Source of the DNA: Austropuccinia psidii
Taxonomy: Eukaryota; Basidiomycota; Pucciniomycetes; Pucciniales; Sphaerophragmiaceae
Reading direction: 5' to 3'
DNA: 64,000 nucleotides
Assembly: GCA_023105745.1 (NCBI GenBank)
Contig: JALGQZ010000009.1
Span: 47,955,967-48,019,966, forward strand
Shown piece by piece: positions 11,330 through 21,651 of this stretch. The translations under genes and the position numbers were made by a program. Every line of letters starts with the position of its first letter. Position 1 is the first letter of the stretch. The notes below the pieces were generated by a model. The model made no database searches, was not told the origin of the DNA, and saw only the letters and a program-made list of their open reading frames with translations.

Positions 11330-14300
11330 TCAATCATATCCATTTTGATCAATTTCTTCTCCCTCTGATATTAAATCTTCTTCTTCAATTTCTTCACTGC
11401 TGTCATTTTCTGACTCTGTACTTGATTCAACTTTCTTTCCTCTGGGATAAAACCTCTTGATGTGACTTGCTGCAAATTTTCTTGTAAGTTTAGTGCCATC
11501 CAATTCTTCAAGCTCATAAGGTCCATTATTAATTTGCTTTATGACTCTATAAGGTCCATTCCAACGGTTCTTGAAGAGTAAACCCCACTGTGACTCCAGT
11601 GGTTTATTATAAACTAATACCAAGTCCCCCGGTTCAAGTGGATTTCTCAGTCTATGTGCCATCTTTTTGTCCAAATATTGAACTGATTTGTGTCTTGAAT
11701 CTCTTAATTTCTCTGCTGCTGCTAATCTTGTTTCCTCTTTTGCTGCAATCTGTATTGCTCTTGCTTCCAATAGCTCTTCTGTTGTTGAGATTTTATTCCA
11801 TTCTATGGCCAGGTATGTGTTTGTTTCTATGTCAATTGGTAAGACAGCCTGCTGACCAAACTGAAGCTCAAATGGTGAGTATCCTGTTGTTCTTTTTACC
11901 GAAATTCTATCTGCCAAGGTTACAATTGGTAAGTATTCTTTCCATTTGGATCCATTTTCACCACACATTTTTACAAGTGCATCCTTCAATTGCTTATGGC
12001 CTCTTTCAATCATTCCTTGTGCTTCTGGGTAGTAAGGTGTAGTTATTCTGATTCTTGATCCTGCTCTTTTGACTGCTTCTTGTAGCTCTTTTCCAAATTC
12101 TGCTCCTCCATCTACTGTGACTTCTTTGGGTGCTCCATATCTACAAATCCATTCTGAATTAAACCATTCTGAGACTGATTTTGCCGTTAGCCTAGTTAAT
12201 GCAACAGTTTCTGGCCATCCTGAAAAGTCATCTCTTGCTACAACTAAGTATTTCCATCTTCCTGCCTTAATGTGAACCGCATCCATGCTGACTCTTTCAA
12301 ATAAAGTAGATGTTACAGATATCTTTGCTTCTTCTTTTTGTTGCAAATGACTCCTTTTTTGACATTCTTGACATGATTTTACCCATTTTTTAACTATCTT
12401 TTTCATTCCTTCCCACCAATATCTCTTCTTGATTCTCCTGTATGTTTCATTTTCCCCTCTATGCCCCAGCTCTTCATGCATTTTCTTTAGTATCTGTTTC
12501 TGAGCTTTTTCATTGTATACAACTATTTGTGGATGTGCTTGATCCCTTCTTTTCAGCTGCCCTCCTTCTAAATAGAAATTCACTGATCTTCTTTTAATTT
12601 TCTTGAAGTAGTCTTCCCCAATACTTTGTGGCTTTTTCAAACTATTCAAATATTCCTGCATATGTTTTCCAAATCCTTCCTGTTTTATTGGAATTTCAAT
12701 ATTGTTTGTTTTATTCCTTGATAATTTTCCAACTTTACTTGTATTTACTTCTTTTAGGCCAAATCCTGGATGTGGTTTAATCCAATCTTCATCTTCATCA
12801 AAATCATCCCTTTCACTTTCTTCTTCGTCTTCTCCTTTTGGTCTTCTTGATAACCCATCTGGCATAGTAAATGTTTTTCCTGGTTTGTGTACAAGATCAA
12901 ATGAGAAAAGTTGAATGTATGCCACCCATCTTGTCATTGGTGCATTTGGTAAACATGGTGTGTTGATCATTTCTATTAAAGCTTTAGCATCTACTTGAAG
13001 TTCAAAGTGTTGCCCCCATAATATTGTTTGAAGTTTTTTGAGTATTCTTGCTACACCGCAAAGCTCTAATTTTGGCTGAGAGTATTTAGATTCTAGTCTG
13101 GAAAATGTTACTGATTCATATAGTACTGGTCTATCCTTTCCATCTTCATCCTCTTGCATAAGAACTGCACCTGCTGCAATATAACTTGAATCTATTGCTA
13201 ATTTTATTTTCCCTGAGCCTTTATCATAATTCAATGTCTTCAAAGTAATTTCTTCTCCTACTATCTTCCTGAGTTTTATAAAAGCTTCTTCACATTTTTC
13301 ATCCCATTTCCACAATACATCCTCCCTTGTCAATATTCTCAATGGTGCTGCAACTTGTGAAAAGTCCTTGATAAACATTCTGACATATGCGCATAATCCT
13401 AAGAATCCTCTAACTTCCTTCTTTGTTGTTGGTCTAGGCCAGTTTTGTATCTTGTTTATCTTCTGTTTTGAAATCTTTCTTCCTCCCAAAGACACAACAT
13501 GCCCCACAATATCAAGTGCTGGAACACAACATGCAAATTTTGATCCTGAAATTGTGAGTCCTGCCTCTTCTATCCTGAAAAGTATTCTTTCTAATGTTAC
13601 TGCATATTCCCAAACAAATCTTCTTATGAGCTTATTCTCCTTCAATGTTTCATGCTGATATGTTGATCTGGGTCCTTTAATTCCTCCATCATCTATAAAT
13701 ATTCCAAGGTGCTCTGGTATTTCCTCCTGAAGTATCCAAGTCATTTGTGCTTGATAAACTGCCACAGAGTTTGTTGCTCCTTGAGGTAGTCTTGTAAGCT
13801 GAAGTCTTCCAAGTGGTGTTTCAAATGTTGTAAGGGGTCTTGTAGTAATATCCAATTCTCTTTCATCATATCCTCCCATAATATCTCCCAATCCATAACA
13901 TGCTCTTCCTGAAAATGATCCTACAAACTCATCAACATTTGGTGGCAATCCTGCATCTTTTATTGTTACTTTATTGAGGTCTTGAAGATCATGAACTATT
14001 CTAAGTTTTCCGTTGGGCTTTGCTACACAAAATACTGGGCTGTTATAGCTTGATGTTGATTGTTCATAGAGTCCTGTACGTATTCTTTCTCTGACTAGTT
14101 CAATAAATTGAGGTAAAATTGATTTTGGTATTGGTATTGGTTTCTTTTGCCATGGTTCATGTGGTATAATTGGTATTTTATAAGGTTTTCCATAAGAATG
14201 TTTTAGTACGCCTCTTTCTTCTTCACAAAATGCTATAGCCTTTTGCCTTAGTAATATAACATTCTTTAATAAATTAATCTCTTCTTCTGATAACCATCCA

Positions 14301-14515
14301 GATGGTCCAAAGTTTATCATTGAAATTCTTTCTTCTGTAACTTTTGATGTTTCAAAAAATGGAGGTGGGTTAGGTGATAGGGGTGTTTCATATGGATCTC
14401 TTGATAATTCAGGTCTTCCCAAAGGTGGATTCAGATCTTGAGGCATAGCTTCATTGACTGGTCTAACCTTCTTGAGTACTGACTTATATTTTGCAGCATT
14501 GGCTTGAGCTTCCAT
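11330..14515 (-). CDS. Element B Pol: reverse transcriptase, RNase H, integrase
   Basis: This is one open frame, about 1,061 residues from MEAQANAAKY (14515); the frame stays open up to 14650, so the start is uncertain. RT motifs: STSSYNSPVFCVAKPNGKLR, LPQGATNS, and the catalytic box F-I-D-D-G (about residue 272). RNase H has LAIDSSYIAAGAVL and MPDGLSRRPK. The integrase zinc site is HEELGHRGENET with CQECQ. The D,D-35-E core is SMDAVHIKAG, TVDGGAEFG and MIERGHKQL (about 741, 800, 836). The C terminus is basic, then acidic (SESENDSSEEIEEED), with no clear chromodomain. No protease is in this ORF; it lies in the upstream ORF. All catalytic residues I can check are present. Confidence 0.92.
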   Translation of the reverse strand: MEAQANAAKYKSVLKKVRPVNEAMPQDLNPPLGRPELSRDPYETPLSPNPPPFFETSKVTEERISMINFGPSGWLSEEEINLLKNVILLRQKAIAFCEEERGVLKHSYGKPYKIPIIPHEPWQKKPIPIPKSILPQFIELVRERIRTGLYEQSTSSYNSPVFCVAKPNGKLRIVHDLQDLNKVTIKDAGLPPNVDEFVGSFSGRACYGLGDIMGGYDERELDITTRPLTTFETPLGRLQLTRLPQGATNSVAVYQAQMTWILQEEIPEHLGIFIDDGGIKGPRSTYQHETLKENKLIRRFVWEYAVTLERILFRIEEAGLTISGSKFACCVPALDIVGHVVSLGGRKISKQKINKIQNWPRPTTKKEVRGFLGLCAYVRMFIKDFSQVAAPLRILTREDVLWKWDEKCEEAFIKLRKIVGEEITLKTLNYDKGSGKIKLAIDSSYIAAGAVLMQEDEDGKDRPVLYESVTFSRLESKYSQPKLELCGVARILKKLQTILWGQHFELQVDAKALIEMINTPCLPNAPMTRWVAYIQLFSFDLVHKPGKTFTMPDGLSRRPKGEDEEESERDDFDEDEDWIKPHPGFGLKEVNTSKVGKLSRNKTNNIEIPIKQEGFGKHMQEYLNSLKKPQSIGEDYFKKIKRRSVNFYLEGGQLKRRDQAHPQIVVYNEKAQKQILKKMHEELGHRGENETYRRIKKRYWWEGMKKIVKKWVKSCQECQKRSHLQQKEEAKISVTSTLFERVSMDAVHIKAGRWKYLVVARDDFSGWPETVALTRLTAKSVSEWFNSEWICRYGAPKEVTVDGGAEFGKELQEAVKRAGSRIRITTPYYPEAQGMIERGHKQLKDALVKMCGENGSKWKEYLPIVTLADRISVKRTTGYSPFELQFGQQAVLPIDIETNTYLAIEWNKISTTEELLEARAIQIAAKEETRLAAAEKLRDSRHKSVQYLDKKMAHRLRNPLEPGDLVLVYNKPLESQWGLLFKNRWNGPYRVIKQINNGPYELEELDGTKLTRKFAASHIKRFYPRGKKVESSTESENDSSEEIEEEDLISEGEEIDQNGYD

Positions 14516-14859
14516 GATTATTAGTCTGGTTTTAAAGCATAAATTGATAATTTTTTTTAATAATAATTTTTTAGTTGAAATAAAAACAGTCTCTTCAGTT
14601 TCTCCTTTTTGTTCATAATTAAATTTGTGTTGTAGTTTTAAGTCATGCAAGGACTTTACCTCTAGGTGGATAAAACCCAGTATATTAGGTATACCAAATC
14701 CTGCAGTTTAATGTCATACAAGGACATTTGTGAATGCTAGTCCTGAGTTTACTGTTTTACTTGAGGCTTTCATTATTCTATTATTCATTTTTGTTTTACT
14801 CTTGATATCTTCTCTTTTCCTTTTTATTTTCTTGATTCCTTGATTTTACTTGCATCTTC

Positions 14860-15110
14860 AGCCCTCTGGTGTGCTACCCCTGTAGTTTGAGTCATACAAA
14901 GACTAATTTTAGCCTTCAGGTTGCTACCCTGTAGTTTAAAGTCATACAAGGACTAATTTTAGCCTTCAGGTTGCTACCCTGTAGTTTAAAGTCATACAAG
15001 GACTAATTTTAGCCTTCAGGTTGCTACCCTGTAGTTTAAAGTCATACAAGGACTAATTTTAGCCTTCAGGTTGCTACCCTGTAGTTTAAAGTCATACAAG
15101 GACTAAATTT
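14860..15110 (-). repeat. 50-bp tandem repeat in B spacer
   Basis: Four near-identical 50-bp units (plus strand TTCAGGTTGCTACCC then TGTAGTTTAAAGTCATACAA then GGACTAATTTTAGCC) follow one diverged unit. Looser relatives lie at about 14636-14730. It is downstream of gag and upstream of pol in element orientation. Confidence 0.85.
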
Positions 15111-15187
15111 TAGCTTCTTTATTTGATCTGATCTTTTATCCTTAATCACGACAGTTTATTTTATTTATTTTTTGTTATTATAATTTT

Positions 15188-15362
15188 TTATGTTAAAAAA
15201 AGATTTTTTTTTTTTGTTTGTTTATGTTAAAAAAAATTTTGTTTTCATTTTCTTTTTATCTTGAAAAAATTTTTTTTTTTTTTTTTTTTTTTATGTTGAA
15301 AATTTTTTTTTTTTTTTTTTTTTATGTTGAAAAAAAATTTTTTTTTTTTTTTTTTATGTTGA

Positions 15363-15415
<53 letters not shown>
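15188..15415 (-). repeat. Poly-A tracts (sense) in B spacer
   Basis: The plus strand has T runs separated by TTATGTTGAAAA-like spacers, growing to an uninterrupted run of about 50 T at 15366-15415. In the sense of element B these are A runs. Their exact lengths are doubtful in any assembly. Confidence 0.8.
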
Positions 15416-15484
15416 CAAGAGTGATCAAATTGATGAGTAATGTTGAAGGAGGTTTCAATTTGAGGAGTGTTGTTATATTTTCAA

Positions 15485-15560
15485 ATGGTGTAGTGGTTAG
15501 TGATTCCGGGTTGCTTTCCACTTTCATCAACTTTGAAACGGGTTCAATTCCCCCCTCTGG
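15485..15560 (+). ncRNA. tRNA-like sequence (Pol III box pair), antisense in B
   Basis: TAGTGGTTAGTG (15491-15502) resembles a tRNA A box and GGTTCAATTCC (15541-15551) a B box, 38 nt apart. The text GGTGTAGTGGTTAG is typical of tRNA D arms. I could not fold a convincing acceptor or T stem, so this is more likely a tRNA-derived remnant or SINE piece than a working tRNA. It is antisense to element B. Confidence 0.4.
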
Positions 15561-15904
15561 CAGTAATTCTGCTGCCGGACCTGTCAGTTTCTGGAATAGG
15601 GTAACCATGCTGGGTAGCATATTCTGAGCCTTGAGCAAGCTTAGTGATGCAATTTGGTATCGTTGTGTTCCTTGATTCTGTCAAACAAAATTGATCTTTG
15701 GAAACTTGTTGTGATTGAGGGTGCTCAACCTTGATCATAATTTGAGAAGTACTTATTTCAATTTGCTCATTTAAAATGCTGGAAGGATGCGTGCTTGTCA
15801 AAGATTGGCTAAACTCATTAATTTGGGGTTTTCTGTATCTGAACAGCCTAGCTTGTTTGGTTGATTTTTCCCCCATGTCTTGATATAATTTTCTTGATTT
15901 TAGG

Positions 15905-16230
15905 CCAAATTATGACCGGCGGTCATAATTTTGACATTTTGAACTTCTTCTATCTTCTTTTTCTGTATCTGAATGGCCTAGCTTGTTTGGTTGGTTTTTC
16001 TTCCCTGTCTTGATATAGCTTTCTTGCTCTTAGGGAAAATTATGACCGGCGGTCATAATTTTGACATTTTGAACTTCTTCTATCTTCTTTTTCTGTATCT
16101 GAATGGCCTAGCTTGTTTGGTTGGTTTTTGTTTCTTCTTGTTCTCCTTTCCATATTTTATCTCTTCCTGTTTCAAAGAAACAAATTATGACCGGCGGTCA
16201 TAATTTTGATATTTTGAGCTATCTATATCT
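15905..16230 (-). repeat. Tandem repeat with perfect palindromes in B spacer
   Basis: Two to three copies of a roughly 130-145 bp unit contain TTCTTCTATCTTCTTTTTC and GAATGGCCTAGCTTGTTTGG. Each carries the same palindrome, arms AATTATGACCG and CGGTCATAATT around one G, at 15908-15930, 16038-16060 and 16183-16205. The palindrome is unchanged in all three while the surroundings vary. Confidence 0.85.
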
Positions 16231-16521
16231 TCTTTTGCTGTTTCTTCACATCATCTTTTCATTGTTTTTTTTTTTTTCAAAAAGAGAAATAACATTAATA
16301 AAGGCCTATGGGCCCACACTTCCCCAAACTTGTGCCATTTTTTTTATATGAGGTGGCATAAGAACAGATAACCACCCCTGTTTTTTAAAAAAATAAAATC
16401 ATAATACTTATACATTGAAAAAAAAATATCTTGAAAAATGTTGAGTTTGAAGTCCTTTATTGAATACTGATTTATAGCCTTGAGTGATAATATACTTCAA
16501 AAAAAAAAAATTGAAAAAATT

Positions 16522-16822
16522 GAAATTCCTCTTTGATAAGGCAGGAGGTCACTGCCCTGAATTATAAGAATGTTGAAAAAAGATTTTTTTTATGTTTTTT
16601 AATTATTTGAAATTCCTCTTTGATAAGGCAGGAGGTCACTGCCCTGAATTATAAGAATGTTGAAAAAAGATTTTTTTTTATGTTTTTTAAATATTTGAAA
16701 TTCCTCTTTGATAAGGCAGGAGGTCACTGCCCTGAATTATAAGAATGTTGAAAAAAGATTTTTTTTTATGTTTTTTAATTATTTGAAATTCCTCTTTGAT
16801 AAGGCAGGAGGTCACTGCCCTG
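16522..16822 (-). repeat. 87-bp tandem repeat in B spacer
   Basis: There are four copies of a unit with TGAAATTCCTCTTTGATAAG, GCAGGAGGTCACTGCCCTG and AAGAATGTTGAAAAAAG. The last copy is cut after CACTGCCCTGA. Further T runs (about 16850-16950) follow up to the end of the gag ORF. Confidence 0.85.
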
Positions 16823-16846
16823 ATACTGATACAGATATGAAAAAAA

Positions 16847-16892
<46 letters not shown>

Positions 16893-16982
16893 GTTATTTT
16901 TTTTTATTATTTTTGCTATTTTTTATGGTGGTTTTTTTTTTTTTTTTTTTAATTGGCGATTGAAATTGTATGACTTCAGTTG

Positions 16983-19900
16983 TTATTGAGAAATATTCAA
17001 CCTTCTGTTGTGAATTACTGAAAGACATATGTCCTTCAATATTTCTCCAAAGATCTTGTTGCGTTGTTTTCTTTGTGTATTTCCTTTCCATTCAGAAACA
17101 AAACCTTTGACTTCATGAATAAACATGTACCCAAAATCACACCAGCAAAGAGTTCCTCCCAAGATTTCCAAACCATCTAGATTCAAATCTTCTTGAGCCC
17201 ATAACATTTTGTGATACAGTCCTTCTATTGTCATTTGATAATATCCATAAGGCTTCTTCCAGTAAGGATTTCTTAAATTTCCTTTGATTCCAATAGTGGT
17301 TAGTAATTCCAGAAAATCAACATTTGTAAGATTTGATCCAGGTAGTTCTGAAATATATTTGGTTTGAATTATTGGTGAATCTAGCTCATAATCATACAGT
17401 TCCTTAAATGTTATTATTGGAAGTATTATGTAATCTTCCAGTCCTTCATATTCTGGTATGTCTTCCTGTATGCCATTTTGATTCTGGGAGTCATTTGGTA
17501 ATTCAGATGTAGTTCCTTTATTTTGATTAAATAGATCAGTTGCGCTTGAAAAGCAGAATATTTGATCATAGGCATGATTAAATTCTTCTAGAATGCTAAG
17601 TCCAGCTAGCCTTTGTGTATTTTCTGATAACTCTCCTTCTTCTAGATCTTCAAATATTCTTCCTTGCTTATATTTATCTTCCAAATCTTCATTATTTTGT
17701 TGGTATAACTTGAAGTCATCTTCTGATTCTGCTGTTTCCATTTTTTTATTGATCCTCTTTTGAATATTTCTATCCCAAACTTGATCCATTTTGTCTTCAG
17801 TAATTATGGCACTTTCCTTTTCCAAATCTTCAAATTTTCTTTTTGCCAATGGATTGATTATGTCATTTTTTATTTTTTCAATATCACTAATGTACCAAGC
17901 TTTCTCCTGAAATAAATTTGAATAATCTTCTGCAATTCCTGAGGAATTTGCTTCAGGTGGCTTCAGATCCATTTTAAATTTCTTCTGTGGGCTTTCTACT
18001 TTATCTTCTTCATTCATACCACTTAGCTCAAGTGCTAGCCATTTCTCTGGGTCTTCTATGGCCATGTCCAAATTTCTTCTCATCTTCTTCAGTTCCATTT
18101 TTACTTTTTCTATTGCTTCACTATCTTCTACCTTCAATTCATCCTCTTCTGGATCCTTCCCTTTGGATTTTGTTTCAGTTTGAGGTGGAATACTTTCTTT
18201 AGATGAAGATAATATGCTTGACTTTTCTTCATCTATTATCTGGTTGAAATTTTCAAATACTAAGAAGTCCAGGTAGGTTTTCTCTTCACCTTCAAAAGTG
18301 ACTTCAAGATTTTTAATTTGACCAATTGGCTTCAAAAAGTTATCTGTTGATTTTGATGTGTAAGGGCCGATTTTTAATTCTGCTTTTAGGGCTATTTCCT
18401 GAGTTATTACATTCAAATCATTTTTTGCATCAAAAATAGCTGAGAAGGGTATTTTGTTTGGTCCAAGAAATACTGTCTTCACTATTGTTGAAGATTGACT
18501 TTCTGTTTCCTCGGTTTCTTTTCTTTTGGATGATTCTGCTCCATATATTGACCATTTTCCGATCTCAGAAGATGCACAAAGCTCCATACCTCTTGGTGGA
18601 GAAATTTCCCAACCCATAGCTTGAGGGTTACATATTGGTAAACATAATCGACGTCCATCTTGCTCTGGATAACTAAATATTTCCCCTTGCTTGTGTGAAA
18701 ATTCCAATTTAACATTATTATCTGCTAAAAATGGTCTTCCAAGTATGGTGTGTACAGCTCCTTTTGCTATGAATAAATGAATTTCTTTTTCTTCTCCTGT
18801 TATCATAGTAATTGGTGTAAATTCTGAGAGTCCAACCAAAGATGTTGTATGTCCACCAATTCCTCTGAGATTCATATTGAGCTTTCTACTTGTAAGTGAG
18901 GCTTGAATTGCGATTTCCTCTGGTATGATATTAATTTCTGATCCAGTATCCACCAATGCCATTGTAGGATATTCTTCTCTTCCAATAAATACTTCCATAA
19001 ATCCAAGTGGGCATGCATAATGTAATCTTGGGGTATCATAGTCCCGTAGCTTTACTGAAAGTAGTCTTTCTTGAATATTTGATGTATTGACTGATTTTAT
19101 TACTTCTTTTTCCTGGGTAGTTAAATTTTGTAGTTTATCAATAAAGGTTGGTGACATTGATAATATTTCTTCAAGAGTAAGATTTATCTTTTGTTCAAGT
19201 ATTCTCTTCATCACATGTTCAATTATTATCTTTGGGTTATTGGGTGTAGATTTTACCTTGTTTTTTAATTCCATCTTTTGTGAATCCTGTCTAAGTACCT
19301 CCTTATTCTTTTCCTTGGAAATAATTTCAATATCATTATCTACTTCCTTTCCTTCTTGTGTTTTCTTGTATTTTGTTGGAATTAGAACTCTTATTTCTTC
19401 TTCTGCCTCATCTTCCTTGTGGTAGGCACCTGGTATCTTCTTTTTAAAGGGTTTGTGTGTTTCATTTTTATCCTCTTGCTGGGTTTGACTTTGAGTTTCC
19501 TGTCTTGCAGCTCTTTGCCTTGTCTGTCTAAGCCCAACATTTATTTGAAGATTTTCATTTGCTGGTGATACTTGAGGAGGTTTCCAGTTTCCCCATTCTT
19601 CTATTTGAGCTATAGCAGTTGCCTTCTCTTCTTTGCTTTCCTCAATTACTGTTGTCTCTTGCTTCTTTTGGGGTGGATTTGATTGTTCCATCATTTTCTT
19701 TGTAAAATCCTCCTGCTCTTTGGCAAAATGTCTAACTAATTCTTTTGCAGATTTAGGGCCTTCTGTGGGTACTCTTTGAAAATTTGGAAAAAGATATGTT
19801 CCTCCACGCTTCAAGACAATTCTTTTCTCCAAGTCTTCTGTGAGATGATTACATCTTATTGCGGAATGTCCTTCTTCTAGGCAGTAATAACACTTCAATG

Positions 19901-21455
19901 GCTGTCTTGGAGCCATTTGAGCTGGAACATATGGTTGATAACCAGAAGATATGGGTAGTAAAGGATATCTTGGCCTGAGTGGCTGTGAGTTTTGTGTAAC
20001 TTTCTGATCTTGATTATTGCCTGCTTGTATTTTATTTGGAGATTCAACTACTTCTGAAAGGTGTTTGAGCTGATTAAATACTTGCTTAACTGATTCCTTC
20101 CCAGTATCCTTTGATTGATGCCCTTGCGGCTGAGGATTTTGAATTTTTTGGGTAAGATCTTTCATTTGCTTTAAGACTTCTTCCCAGCTTTCCTCTTCAA
20201 ACCTAGCTTTCTTCTCTTGTGACTTTGGTTGTGAAAATTCCTTCTGTTGAATTAAGACTTTGGCTTCTAAATCTTGTTCAATATATAACTTTAAGATTTC
20301 CAATCTTGGAATAATATAACCACCATCCAAGGCTTGCACCATGGCCTTATCTTTAATCATTTCTTTGTAAATAGACTCTTGAAAACTTGAGGAAAGACTG
20401 GCCAAAATTTCTTGATTGTGATTGATATCTCCTTGTATATATTGGTACCTTCTGAGATAATTAATAATGGATTCATATTCACCAATGAACTTTTTATATT
20501 GGGTCATATTTCTAATTCCTCCTTCTTGTTGAATCTTTGTAAATAATTGAGTAATTGAGGACAGCTTGTATCTTCTTTCAGGTGACACTGTTCCCCATCT
20601 CCTCTTCATATCCAATTTTAATTGCTCCCAATCGCCAGTTTCATATCCAGGCATTCCTTCAATATGGTAGCTAATTTCTTGATCTTTAGTCCAAAAGGAT
20701 ATCTGTCTTGCTATATCCCTTCCACTTGCTCCTTCAATTTCTGCTATATTTTCTACTCTTTTAATAAATCTTTCCACTTCCTTTCCATCAAACCATAAAT
20801 TATAATCCTTTGGTCTGATCTTGACAATGGGTGTATTGTTTCGTGGGATTTCTTGTTGCAATGGGCTTGAAGCCTGTGCATGAATATTAACCCGCTTTGG
20901 TAGAGTATTTGGTCTTTGTGAAGTGAATGGAGTTGATGAGACCATAGGCCTTGAAAATGGTGATGGTGACCCTTCTTGTCTAAAGATTCTTGGCATGCTC
21001 GTAGTTTCTTCCATTGGGCTGTTTTCTGCGGTAAAACTTGACTCTTTCCTTTTCCCTTCTTTTTTAAGGAGTTCAATTAATTCTTGTTGCATTTCCAACA
21101 TTCTTTGATTAAGTCTTTCTACATCAGAAATATCTTCTTGTCCTTGCATAGTCTCTTCATTTATTATTTCTTCTTTGGATTCATCTGGATTGTGTGGTAT
21201 CTTTGATGATGATGCTGAATCCATATTGATATATTCTTTGTTGATTTTCTCTTTTTCACTTTTCTTTTTAATTTCAAATAGTTCCTTGAGTAATTTCTGA
21301 AAATATTCTGTAACTATCTTTTGATCTTTCTTCTTAGTTCTTGGTGTACCAACTGGTATACTATAATCTATAGGTGATTCTTCTCCAGGTGGTGTTTCTC
21401 CTCTTTTTGGATAATAATAATGAAATGATTTTGTTGAAGCACTTGATGGTGACAA
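16983..21455 (-). CDS. Element B Gag-protease polyprotein
   Basis: This is an uninterrupted ORF of 1,490 residues, long for a Gypsy gag. The N-terminal part is charged and low-complexity. A capsid-like helical region follows (KDYNLWFDGKEVERFIKR, about residues 210-400). One CCHC knuckle, CYYCLEEGHSAIRC, is at about 520. A retropepsin site, L-V-D-T-G-S-E-I-N-I-I, is at about 831. About 600 further residues, Glu/Lys-rich and then with a Trp/Tyr-rich end (GGTLCWCDFGYMF), match no domain I know. The RT/IN part is in a separate downstream ORF, so expression must differ from the usual gag-pol fusion. The ATG at 21455 is the first in frame, about 200 nt after the 5' LTR. Confidence 0.88.
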   Translation of the reverse strand: MSPSSASTKSFHYYYPKRGETPPGEESPIDYSIPVGTPRTKKKDQKIVTEYFQKLLKELFEIKKKSEKEKINKEYINMDSASSSKIPHNPDESKEEIINEETMQGQEDISDVERLNQRMLEMQQELIELLKKEGKRKESSFTAENSPMEETTSMPRIFRQEGSPSPFSRPMVSSTPFTSQRPNTLPKRVNIHAQASSPLQQEIPRNNTPIVKIRPKDYNLWFDGKEVERFIKRVENIAEIEGASGRDIARQISFWTKDQEISYHIEGMPGYETGDWEQLKLDMKRRWGTVSPERRYKLSSITQLFTKIQQEGGIRNMTQYKKFIGEYESIINYLRRYQYIQGDINHNQEILASLSSSFQESIYKEMIKDKAMVQALDGGYIIPRLEILKLYIEQDLEAKVLIQQKEFSQPKSQEKKARFEEESWEEVLKQMKDLTQKIQNPQPQGHQSKDTGKESVKQVFNQLKHLSEVVESPNKIQAGNNQDQKVTQNSQPLRPRYPLLPISSGYQPYVPAQMAPRQPLKCYYCLEEGHSAIRCNHLTEDLEKRIVLKRGGTYLFPNFQRVPTEGPKSAKELVRHFAKEQEDFTKKMMEQSNPPQKKQETTVIEESKEEKATAIAQIEEWGNWKPPQVSPANENLQINVGLRQTRQRAARQETQSQTQQEDKNETHKPFKKKIPGAYHKEDEAEEEIRVLIPTKYKKTQEGKEVDNDIEIISKEKNKEVLRQDSQKMELKNKVKSTPNNPKIIIEHVMKRILEQKINLTLEEILSMSPTFIDKLQNLTTQEKEVIKSVNTSNIQERLLSVKLRDYDTPRLHYACPLGFMEVFIGREEYPTMALVDTGSEINIIPEEIAIQASLTSRKLNMNLRGIGGHTTSLVGLSEFTPITMITGEEKEIHLFIAKGAVHTILGRPFLADNNVKLEFSHKQGEIFSYPEQDGRRLCLPICNPQAMGWEISPPRGMELCASSEIGKWSIYGAESSKRKETEETESQSSTIVKTVFLGPNKIPFSAIFDAKNDLNVITQEIALKAELKIGPYTSKSTDNFLKPIGQIKNLEVTFEGEEKTYLDFLVFENFNQIIDEEKSSILSSSKESIPPQTETKSKGKDPEEDELKVEDSEAIEKVKMELKKMRRNLDMAIEDPEKWLALELSGMNEEDKVESPQKKFKMDLKPPEANSSGIAEDYSNLFQEKAWYISDIEKIKNDIINPLAKRKFEDLEKESAIITEDKMDQVWDRNIQKRINKKMETAESEDDFKLYQQNNEDLEDKYKQGRIFEDLEEGELSENTQRLAGLSILEEFNHAYDQIFCFSSATDLFNQNKGTTSELPNDSQNQNGIQEDIPEYEGLEDYIILPIITFKELYDYELDSPIIQTKYISELPGSNLTNVDFLELLTTIGIKGNLRNPYWKKPYGYYQMTIEGLYHKMLWAQEDLNLDGLEILGGTLCWCDFGYMFIHEVKGFVSEWKGNTQRKQRNKIFGEILKDICLSVIHNRRLNISQ

Positions 21456-21555
21456 TGATTTAGAACTTTGTGGTTTTTCTGATTCCAGATTGACTTGATA
21501 GGTGCTTGAAATTTTTTATTGATAAAAGGCTTTTTTTTTATATGGACTAAATTTG

Positions 21556-21594
<39 letters not shown>

Positions 21595-21628
21595 ATAATT
21601 GACGGATTATTGATGGTTGAAGTTGTTG

Positions 21629-21651
21629 TTGGCCACTGTTGGGACACCAGA
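21629..21651 (-). other. Probable primer-binding site of B
   Basis: On the minus strand TCTGGTGTCCCAACAGTGG directly follows the 5' LTR. The TGG start fits complementarity to a tRNA CCA end; I cannot name the tRNA. A poly-T/A run (about 21557-21593) lies between this and gag. Confidence 0.5.

Noticed and set aside
15354..15638. Small ORF with a long Lys run in element B
   Set aside because: The Lys run is the A tract, and the rest reads like the antisense of a tRNA-like sequence.
14860..16822. Regular repeats as a CRISPR array
   Set aside because: Units are direct tandem copies without unique spacers, in a eukaryotic retrotransposon.
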